Both the position numbers and the translations under genes were made by a program. The notes under the pieces are model-generated. The model was not told where the DNA came from. It made no database searches and was given only the letters and a program-made list of their open reading frames with translations. This document shows, one piece after another, positions 30,417 through 36,461 of a stretch of 36,461 nucleotides of DNA. Source of the stretch: Thermus igniterrae ATCC 700962 (GTDB lineage Bacteria > Deinococcota > Deinococci > Deinococcales > Thermaceae); assembly GCF_000376265.1 (NCBI RefSeq), contig NZ_AQWU01000052.1, positions 1 to 36,461 on the forward strand, given 5' to 3'. Numbering within the stretch: position 1 is the stretch's first letter; each line of letters opens with the position of its first letter.

Positions 30417-31358
30417 CTACGGGGGCGGGGCGAACAGCTCGTTTTTGCGGACGAAGGCCTCCATGAAGCGCCCTAGGAGGGCTATCTGGCTCCGGTGGGC
30501 CCGGAGGGCCTCCTGCTTCGTTGCCACCTCCCCCGGGGAAAGGTCCAGGCGCTCCCAGGCCAGATGCCGTCCCCGGGGCGGGGGCTCCAGGTAAAGCCCG
30601 GGGTGTAGCCCCTTGGGCAGGGGCCACTCCAGCCCCCCGTGCACCATGTAAAACCGCAGGCGGGAAAGCCAGCCGCGCTCCCCTAAAAGCCGCAGGGCCA
30701 TGTAGGCCGTGGCCCGGTGGTCCCTATGGGCGTCCTCCGGGGCCGGGGCCACCACCACCTCGGGGCGCACCTGGTCCAGGATTGCCCGCAGATCGGCCTC
30801 CCAGGCTGCGCCGGTGTAAGGGGCCTCCGGGTGGAAGGTCCCGGAGTAGGCTACCCGGTCCAGGAGGGTGGCCTTGGAATGGTAGGGAATGTAAAAGTTT
30901 TCCAGAAACATGGCCAGAAGCCCCCGGTCAGGGTAACCCAGGAAGAAGAGGTGGTCCGGGGGCACCCCCAGGCGGCGGGCTGCTTCCTGGGCTTCCCCCA
31001 GGCGACGCTGAGCCAGCTGCCGCAGGTCCTCCGGCCTGGGGCGCAGGGTACGGTCTAGAAGGGCAGCATCCCACTGGAAGCCATCTCCCAGGGTCATCCA
31101 GGCGATGTAAACTTCTCCGCCCGAGGCTAGAACCCGCTGGATAAGGCCGCCTGCGGCCAGGACCTCGTCGTCGGGGTGGGGGGCGAGGACCAGAACCCGC
31201 CCCCCCAGGGGGCCGGCGTAAGGGGGAAGCCGCCCCACCTGGCCCCGGTAGTACCAGGCGTATGCCCCTTGGACCAGCCCAGGGGCGTTGACGAAGAGAA
31301 AGGCCCCCAGCAACGCCAAGACCCCGAGCCACAGCCCCATCCGCCCCACAGGGGCCAT
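30417..31358 (-). CDS. PIG-L / LmbE family deacetylase with N-terminal membrane anchor
   Basis: A 313-residue protein with a single N-terminal hydrophobic helix (MGLWLGVLALLGAFLFVNAP, about residues 7-26) and a zinc-dependent PIG-L deacetylase domain outside the membrane. The metal motif is LAPHPDDEVLAAGGLI (about 55-70), and a second His motif is PEDAHRDHRATAYMAL. The family removes acetyl groups from N-acetylglucosaminyl conjugates; the actual substrate here (envelope glycan, glycolipid or other) is unknown. The ATG at 31358 is chosen because it gives a short cytoplasmic tail before the anchor; the longer open frame overlaps the divergent permease gene. Confidence 0.87.
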   Translation of the reverse strand: MAPVGRMGLWLGVLALLGAFLFVNAPGLVQGAYAWYYRGQVGRLPPYAGPLGGRVLVLAPHPDDEVLAAGGLIQRVLASGGEVYIAWMTLGDGFQWDAALLDRTLRPRPEDLRQLAQRRLGEAQEAARRLGVPPDHLFFLGYPDRGLLAMFLENFYIPYHSKATLLDRVAYSGTFHPEAPYTGAAWEADLRAILDQVRPEVVVAPAPEDAHRDHRATAYMALRLLGERGWLSRLRFYMVHGGLEWPLPKGLHPGLYLEPPPRGRHLAWERLDLSPGEVATKQEALRAHRSQIALLGRFMEAFVRKNELFAPPP

Positions 31359-31407
31359 CCTACCGGAAGCCTTCTGGGTGGGCTGGTATTCTGGTCCGAA
31401 GGCAGCG

Positions 31408-33081
31408 ATGATCTTGCCTGGAAGCCCCCTACGGCCCAACCGCTTTGACCTCTTGGCCTTAGCCCTGGCCTTGGGCTTCCTGGCCCTTTTGCTCAGGGCT
31501 TCCCAAGAGGTGAGCGGTCCTTTCCAGCCTACCCCCATCGCCCTGGACCCCCGCCTCCTCCCGGAGTACGCCCTGCGCACTGCCTTCCGTATGGGGCTTG
31601 CCCTCCTCCTCTCCTTGGCCTTTACCCTTATCTACGCTCCCCTAGCGGCCAAGACCCGGCTGGAGCCCTTTTTGGTGGCCCTCCTGGACATCCTGCAGTC
31701 GGTGCCCATCCTGGGGTTTCTGGCGGCCACCGCCGGGGCCTTCGCCGCCCTTTTCCCGGGGAGGGCCCTGGGGTACGAGCTGGCGGCGGTCTTTGCCGTC
31801 TTCACCTCCCAGGCCTGGAACATGGCCTTCAGCTTTTACCAGTCCCTGAAGACCCTGCCCCAGGAGCTGGAGGAGGCCGCCACCCTCTTCCGCTTAAGCC
31901 CCTGGCAGCGCTTCTTCCGCCTGGAGCTCCCCTTCGCCCTGCCGGGGCTGGTGTGGAACGCCATGATGTCCATGTCTGGGGGCTGGTTCTTTGTGGTGGC
32001 CTCCGAGGCCATCGCCGTGGGCAAGACCCAGGTGGAGCTCCCCGGGATTGGCGCCTACCTGGCCACGGCCATTGCCCGGGGGAACCTGGGGGCGCTCCTC
32101 GAGGCCGCCCTGGCCATGTTCGTGGTCATCCTCCTCTACGACCAGCTCCTCTTCCGCCCCCTGGTGGCCTGGAGCGAACGGTTTAAGTACGAGGACCGCC
32201 CAGGCCCCCAGCCCCCCAGGAGCTGGCTTCTGGACCTCCTGCGGCGCACCCGGGTCCTACGCCAGGCCTCCGAGGCTGCCTCCGCCTGGGCCCTCGAGGC
32301 CCTCTGGTGGCTGGAGGGAAGGAAGCCCAGATGGCATCTCTCCTTTCCCCCGAAGCTCCTCCTTCTTCCCCTGGGCCTGGGGATGGGGGCGGGTCTTTGG
32401 AGCCTATGGCATCTCCTGGCTCCCTTGGGCCTAGGAGAGGTGGCCCGGGTCTTCTACCTGGGCTTTCTCACCTTCCTGCGGGTCATGGGCATCCTCCTCC
32501 TGGCGGCCCTGGTCTGGGTGCCGGCAGGCATCCTCCTCGGCCTGAGGCCCCGTCTGGCCCAGCGGGTGCAGCCCCTCCTGCAGTTTCTGGCCGCCTTTCC
32601 CGCCAACCTCCTCTACCCCTTCTTCGCCTTCCTCCTCCTGCGCTACCGCCTTTCCCTGGAGGTCTTCGCCGCTTTCCTCATGGTCCTCGGCACCCAGTGG
32701 TACATTCTCTTCAACGCCGTGGCCGGGAGCATGGCCCTGCCCGAGGACCTGAAGGAGGCGGCCCGAAGCTTCGGCCTGAGGGGGGTCGTCCTGTGGCGCA
32801 GGCTGCTCTTGCCCGGCACCTTCCCCTACTTGGTCACGGGGCTCCTTACCGCCAGCGGGGGGACCTGGAACGCGGCCATCGTGGCCGAGGTGGTGCAGTG
32901 GGGGTCCACCACCCTGGAGGCCACGGGGCTCGGCAGCTACCTGGCCCACTGGGCCCTGACGGAGGGGCAAGGCCCCCATCTCCTCCTGGGCATTGCCGTC
33001 ATGAGCCTTTACGTTTTGGTCCTGAACCGCCTCCTCTGGCGGCGGCTTTACCGCCTGGCGGAGGCGCGGTTTCGCCTATAA
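31408..33081 (+). CDS. ABC transporter permease, two fused BPD-type membrane domains
   Basis: A 557-residue membrane protein with two copies of a nitrate/sulfonate/taurine-type permease domain (about residues 50-265 and 330-550). Each has the cytoplasmic EAA loop for contact with the ATPase: LPQELEEAATLFRLSPWQRF..LELP (about 150-175) and LPEDLKEAARSFGLRGVVLWRRLLLP (about 445-470). Normal family members have one domain and dimerise, so here a single chain supplies both. The ATG at 31408 gives a short N-terminus before the first membrane helix. It is nine bases upstream of the ATPase gene. No substrate-binding protein is encoded nearby, so the substrate cannot be named. Confidence 0.9.
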   Translation: MILPGSPLRPNRFDLLALALALGFLALLLRASQEVSGPFQPTPIALDPRLLPEYALRTAFRMGLALLLSLAFTLIYAPLAAKTRLEPFLVALLDILQSVPILGFLAATAGAFAALFPGRALGYELAAVFAVFTSQAWNMAFSFYQSLKTLPQELEEAATLFRLSPWQRFFRLELPFALPGLVWNAMMSMSGGWFFVVASEAIAVGKTQVELPGIGAYLATAIARGNLGALLEAALAMFVVILLYDQLLFRPLVAWSERFKYEDRPGPQPPRSWLLDLLRRTRVLRQASEAASAWALEALWWLEGRKPRWHLSFPPKLLLLPLGLGMGAGLWSLWHLLAPLGLGEVARVFYLGFLTFLRVMGILLLAALVWVPAGILLGLRPRLAQRVQPLLQFLAAFPANLLYPFFAFLLLRYRLSLEVFAAFLMVLGTQWYILFNAVAGSMALPEDLKEAARSFGLRGVVLWRRLLLPGTFPYLVTGLLTASGGTWNAAIVAEVVQWGSTTLEATGLGSYLAHWALTEGQGPHLLLGIAVMSLYVLVLNRLLWRRLYRLAEARFRL

Positions 33082-33090
33082 GGGGAAGCC

Positions 33091-34371
33091 ATGTTGCTGG
33101 AAGCGAGGGACGTGGCCAAGGCCTACCGGGCGGGGGAACAGGCCTACCCCGTGCTGGGCGGGGTCAACCTGGCCCTGCGGGAGGGGGAGATCGTGGCCCT
33201 TTTGGGGCGTTCCGGAGGGGGGAAGAGCACCCTGTTGCGCATCCTGGCGGGCCTCATCCCCCCAGACACGGGAGAGGTGCGCTTCCGGGGGCGGAAGGTG
33301 GAGGGACCGGTGGCGGGGATGGCCATGGTCTTCCAGACCTTTGCCCTCTTCCCCTGGCTCACGGTGCTGGAGAACGTGGCCCTGGGCCTCGAGGCCCGCG
33401 GGGTGCCCAGGAAGGAGCGCCTCCGCAAAGCCCAGGAGGCTATCGCCCTCATCGGCCTCCGGGGGTTTGCGGAGGCCCTCCCCAAGGAGCTCTCCGGAGG
33501 CATGAAGCAGCGGGTGGGCTTCGCCCGGGCCCTGGTGGTGGAGCCCGAAGTTCTCCTCCTGGACGAGGCCTTCTCCGCCCTGGACCCCCTCACCGCCGAG
33601 GGGCTAAGGGGGGACTTCCTGGACCTGTGGCAGGCGGGGCGGCTCTCCACCCGGGCGGTCCTGATGGTCACCCACAACATTGAAGAGGCGGTGGCCATGG
33701 CCGACCGGGCCCTGATCCTCCAGGGAAGCCCAGCCCGCATCGGGCAGGAGATCCCCATCCCCCTCCCTCACCCCCGCGACCCCAACGACCCCCGGTTCCG
33801 CGCCCTGGTGGACGCCATCTACGAGGCCCTCACCCTGCGGGAAGCGGTGGAGAGGCGGTTGGAGGCCGAGCTTCTGCGCCTGCCCCAGGCCCCGGTGGGG
33901 GCCCTGCTGAGCCTGGCGGAGGCCATCGCCCGTCTGGGGGGACAGGCTGACCTGCCCCTTCTGGCCCAGGAGGAGGGCCTCGAGGTAGACGACCTCTTCC
34001 CCCTCCTGGAGGCCCTGGAGCTTTTGGGCTTTGCCCGGGTGGAGAAGGGGGACGTAGCCCTCACCCCCGCGGGCCTAGCCTGGGCGGAGGCCCCCTTAGA
34101 GGGGCAGAAGGTGATGTTCGCCGAGCACCTCCTGCGCCGGGTGCCCCTGCTCGCCTGGCTCCACCAGGACCTTCTTTGGCGTAAGCGCCTCCCCGAGGAG
34201 GTGGTCCTGGCCCGCCTCGAGGGCCACCTGCCCGAACCCGAGGCCAGGCGGGTATTCGCCGTAATCCGCGAGTGGGGCCGTTATGCGGGCCTTCTGGGCT
34301 ACGATGAGCGAAGCCGGGTGCTGTACCTGCCAGAAGCCCCCAACGAGGATGAGGCTAGCCGTGGAGCTTAG
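33091..34371 (+). CDS. ABC transporter ATP-binding protein with C-terminal AAA-associated domain
   Basis: A 426-residue ATPase that powers the fused permease encoded just upstream. Walker A is GRSGGGKST (39-47), the signature is LSGGMKQR (134-141), Walker B is VLLLDEAFSALD (154-165), with a switch His in LMVTHNIEEAVAMADR. This nucleotide-binding domain is of the nitrate/sulfonate/taurine family. The C-terminal ~170 residues (about 260-426) are an added helical, winged-helix-like region (EALELLGFARVEKGDVALTPAGLAWAEA) seen in ABC ATPases annotated as AAA-associated; it may have a regulatory role. An AGGGGAAGCC stretch precedes the ATG. Confidence 0.9.
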   Translation: MLLEARDVAKAYRAGEQAYPVLGGVNLALREGEIVALLGRSGGGKSTLLRILAGLIPPDTGEVRFRGRKVEGPVAGMAMVFQTFALFPWLTVLENVALGLEARGVPRKERLRKAQEAIALIGLRGFAEALPKELSGGMKQRVGFARALVVEPEVLLLDEAFSALDPLTAEGLRGDFLDLWQAGRLSTRAVLMVTHNIEEAVAMADRALILQGSPARIGQEIPIPLPHPRDPNDPRFRALVDAIYEALTLREAVERRLEAELLRLPQAPVGALLSLAEAIARLGGQADLPLLAQEEGLEVDDLFPLLEALELLGFARVEKGDVALTPAGLAWAEAPLEGQKVMFAEHLLRRVPLLAWLHQDLLWRKRLPEEVVLARLEGHLPEPEARRVFAVIREWGRYAGLLGYDERSRVLYLPEAPNEDEASRGA

Positions 34372-34467
34372 CCTTGGAAGGTGTATTCTCCTTTACCATG
34401 ATGCCCCTTGCGCACTGGGTACCTTCTGCCCCCGGAGGGCCTCGGAAAGAAGCCCCCCCAAGCGCCT

Positions 34468-36207
34468 ATGAAGCCTGAACCGCACACCGAAGAAGGACGC
34501 TACCCCTGGTGGCAGGTCCTCTGCCTCACGGGGGTAGACCTCTTTTCCTCCCTAGGGTACCAGCCGGGAATCGCCCTCCTGGCGGCTGGCTTTCTCTCCC
34601 CCCTGGCCAACCTGGCCCTGGTCCTCTTTGGCCTCCTGGCTGTCTACCCCGTCTACCGCCGGGTGGCGGAGGAAAGCCCTCATGGGGAAGGCTCCATCGG
34701 CCTCCTCACCCGGCTTCTCCCAGGGTGGCGGGGGAAACTGCTGGTCCTGGTGGTGCTGGGGTTCATGGCCACCGATTTCGTCCTCACCATTACCCTATCC
34801 GCCGCTGACGCCGCCGTGCACTTTCTGGGCAACCCCCTGGCCCCCGCCTGGCTCCAAGGGCACCAGGTGGGCCTCACCCTCTTCCTGGTAGGCCTCTTGG
34901 GCCTGGTCTTCTACCTGGGCTTCCGCGAGGCCATCCGCCTGGCGGTACCCATTGCCTTGGGCTACCTCTCCCTCAATGCCGTCATTCTCCTGGCCGCTTT
35001 GTCCCATCTCCGGCCAGAGCACCTGGAGGGCTGGTGGCGGCGGCTCCTCGCCAGCCATCCAGACCCCATGGGCCTTCTCCTGGCCATCGCTTTGGCTTTC
35101 CCCAAGCTGGCCCTGGGGCTTTCCGGGTATGAAACGGGGGTGTCGGTGATGCCCCTCATCCGGGGCGGACCCCAGGACACCCCAGCGCGCCCCGTAGGCC
35201 GCATCCGAGGAGCCCACCGCCTCCTCTTGGCCGCTGCCTTGGTCATGGGGGTTTTTCTCCTGGGGGCAGGGTTCGCCACCACCCTCCTCATTCCGCCCGC
35301 CCTTTGGTCCAGCGAGGAGGTCTCCGGGAGGGCCTTGAGCTTCCTGGCCCACCGGTATCTGGGAGAGGGGTTTGGTGGCCTCTACGACCTCTTTTCCATC
35401 GTCATCCTCTGGTTCGCCGGGGCCAGCGCCATGGCCGGCCTCCTCACCATCGTTCCCCGGTACCTGCCCCGCTTCGGCATGGCCCCGGAGTGGGCCCGAA
35501 GGCGGCGCCCCATGGTCCTTTTCTTCACCGGGGTGGCCTTTGCCCTCACCCTCATCTTCCGGGCGGAGGTGGAGGCCCAGGCCGCCGCCTACGCCACGGG
35601 CGTCCTGGTGGTCATGACCTCGGCCGCCTTAGCGGCAACCCTCGTTGCGGCGCAGGAGAAAAAACCTGGAGGCGACTACTACCGCTTTCTCCTTCCCGTT
35701 TTCCTCTATGTGCTGGTGGCCAACGTGCTGGAACGGCCCGATGGGGTGAAGATCGCAGCCTTTTTCATCGCGGCCACCCTCTTTTTTTCCCTCCTCTCCC
35801 GCACCCTGCGCTCCTTTGAGTTAAGAGTGGAAGGCTTCCAGCTGGACGAGATGGCGGAGCGCTTCGTGAGTGAGATGACCGCCCAGGAGGCCCCCATCCG
35901 TCTGGTGGCCCACCGGCCGGAGCGAGGGCGGCGTTGGGTCTACTGGGAGAAGGAGCTCCGCATCCGCGAGGCCACCCACATCCCCCCCGGGGACCCCATC
36001 TACTTCGTGGAGGTTTTCGTGCAAGACCCCTCGGAGTTCACCACCCGGGCCCGGGTCTGGGGCGTGGAGCACCCTGAGGCCAGGGTGTTTCGCATTCTGG
36101 GCACCGCTGCCCCCAACACCCTGGCCGCCTTCCTCCTCTACCTGAGGGACCGGACGGGGCGGAAGCCCCACATCTACTTCCAGTGGTCTGATAAGAAATC
36201 CCCCTAG
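34468..36207 (+). CDS. APC-superfamily permease (amino-acid transporter-like) with C-terminal cytoplasmic domain
   Basis: A 579-residue membrane protein with about 11-12 hydrophobic segments (about residues 15-455), starting WWQVLCLTGVDLFSSLGYQPGIALLAAG, the APC-type broken first helix, followed by ESPHGEGSIGLLTRLLPGW and a helix with FPKLALGLSGYETGVSVMP. The last ~120 residues (LRSFELRVEGFQLDEMAERFV onwards) are a soluble domain. The substrate is not predictable; amino acids or K+ are options. The ATG at 34468 is used because it gives the family-like N-terminus; there is no clear Shine-Dalgarno, and a TTG at 34408 would add 20 residues. A 97-base gap separates it from the ABC genes, with a TATTCT at 34384 as possible -10. 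Confidence 0.8.
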   Translation: MKPEPHTEEGRYPWWQVLCLTGVDLFSSLGYQPGIALLAAGFLSPLANLALVLFGLLAVYPVYRRVAEESPHGEGSIGLLTRLLPGWRGKLLVLVVLGFMATDFVLTITLSAADAAVHFLGNPLAPAWLQGHQVGLTLFLVGLLGLVFYLGFREAIRLAVPIALGYLSLNAVILLAALSHLRPEHLEGWWRRLLASHPDPMGLLLAIALAFPKLALGLSGYETGVSVMPLIRGGPQDTPARPVGRIRGAHRLLLAAALVMGVFLLGAGFATTLLIPPALWSSEEVSGRALSFLAHRYLGEGFGGLYDLFSIVILWFAGASAMAGLLTIVPRYLPRFGMAPEWARRRRPMVLFFTGVAFALTLIFRAEVEAQAAAYATGVLVVMTSAALAATLVAAQEKKPGGDYYRFLLPVFLYVLVANVLERPDGVKIAAFFIAATLFFSLLSRTLRSFELRVEGFQLDEMAERFVSEMTAQEAPIRLVAHRPERGRRWVYWEKELRIREATHIPPGDPIYFVEVFVQDPSEFTTRARVWGVEHPEARVFRILGTAAPNTLAAFLLYLRDRTGRKPHIYFQWSDKKSP

Positions 36208-36217
36208 TCCTCTCCCG

Positions 36218-36223
36218 TAGAAT
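36218..36223 (+). promoter_or_regulatory. -10 element TAGAAT of the transposase gene
   Basis: TAGAAT six bases before the transposase ATG at 36230, again placed for a leaderless mRNA. No -35 is evident. Confidence 0.4.
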
Positions 36224-36229
36224 GGGGCC

Positions 36230-36461
36230 ATGGACCTCGCCAAACACCAACGCCGCCCCCGGCTGCAACTCAAGCTGCAGCATCACCCGGATAACCTTCA
36301 CGCCCTGTACCGGGAAAGCCAAGACCCCATAGAACGCTCCCGCTGGCACGCCCTCTGGCTCCTCGCCACCGGCCACCCCATCCCAAAAGTCGCCCAAACC
36401 CTGGGCTACTCCACCCGCTGGGTCCGGGACACCCTCCACCGCTACAACCAAGGCAAGCCCA
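36230..36461 (+). mobile_element. IS630-type transposase, 5' part (runs off the window)
   Basis: An open frame of 77 codons from ATG 36230 to the window edge. It carries a helix-turn-helix region: PIERSRWHALWLLATGHPIPKVAQTLGYSTRWVRDTLHRYNQG (in overlapping blocks), the usual N-terminal domain of IS630/Tc1-type transposases of Thermus. The catalytic DDE domain lies beyond the window, so completeness cannot be judged. The left inverted repeat should lie in the short stretch 36208-36229 but was not identified. Confidence 0.75.

Noticed and set aside
1-36461. CRISPR arrays, tRNA and rRNA genes
   Set aside because: No regularly spaced direct repeats and no tRNA or rRNA sequence patterns were seen in any intergenic space.

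Overview
The window is very G+C-rich, with third codon positions nearly saturated with G/C, tightly packed overlapping operons and several promoters that sit directly on a start codon (leaderless mRNAs). Together with the gene content (cob genes, a complete paa cluster with a PaaR-type operator, and typical protein sequences) this points to a Thermus species. Chromosome versus megaplasmid cannot be decided from the sequence.

Layout. (1) 1-3027, + strand: end of a cobalamin operon (cobT end, cobS, cob(I)alamin adenosyltransferase, a small conserved protein, cobB-type cobyrinate amidase). (2) 3092-7110, +: a promoter, a cobalamin riboswitch and a downstream operon: hotdog thioesterase, an internally deleted metE pseudogene, then class I ribonucleotide reductase nrdB and nrdA, closed by a strong hairpin terminator. 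The riboswitch therefore appears to control B12-independent substitutes (MetE, class I RNR) next to the B12 synthesis genes; metE has decayed. (3) 7126-7626: a broken, internally deleted TnpB (IS200/IS605-IS607 type OrfB) gene. (4) 7701-16912, +: a three-gene, translationally coupled defence-type operon: HEPN + DUF499 P-loop ATPase, SNF2-type helicase with DUF3883 (DISARM DrmD-like), and a DUF1156 DNA methyltransferase. Its base composition is lower in G+C, and the methylase has patches near 45% G+C, so it looks acquired and mosaic. (5) 16991-18931, -: DUF255 thioredoxin-fold protein. (6) 18991-23398, +: NAD synthesis operon nadC-[RHH antitoxin-PIN toxin]-nadA-nadB followed by bacterioferritin with its own promoter. 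(7) 23395-29017, -: phenylacetate operon paaR-paaA-paaB-paaC-paaD-paaZ and a terminal HxlR regulator. (8) 29090-30010, -: tyrosine recombinase. (9) 30011-30416: relic region with a probable DUF421 fragment and a perfect 10-bp hairpin. (10) 30417-31358, -: membrane-anchored PIG-L deacetylase. (11) 31408-36207, +: two-domain ABC permease, its ATPase, and an APC-type transporter. (12) 36230-end, +: start of an IS630-type transposase.

The most noteworthy system is the ATPase-helicase-methylase operon: as far as I recall it matches the composition of the helicase-methylase-ATPase (Hma) candidate defence class and is related to DISARM through its helicase, but none of drmA, drmB or drmC is present. 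Its only visible nuclease candidates are a HEPN motif in the ATPase and the DUF3883 tail of the helicase. Second is the riboswitch operon with its dead metE, and third a toxin-antitoxin pair spliced into the nad operon with a neat double palindromic operator.

No rRNA, tRNA or CRISPR array was seen.
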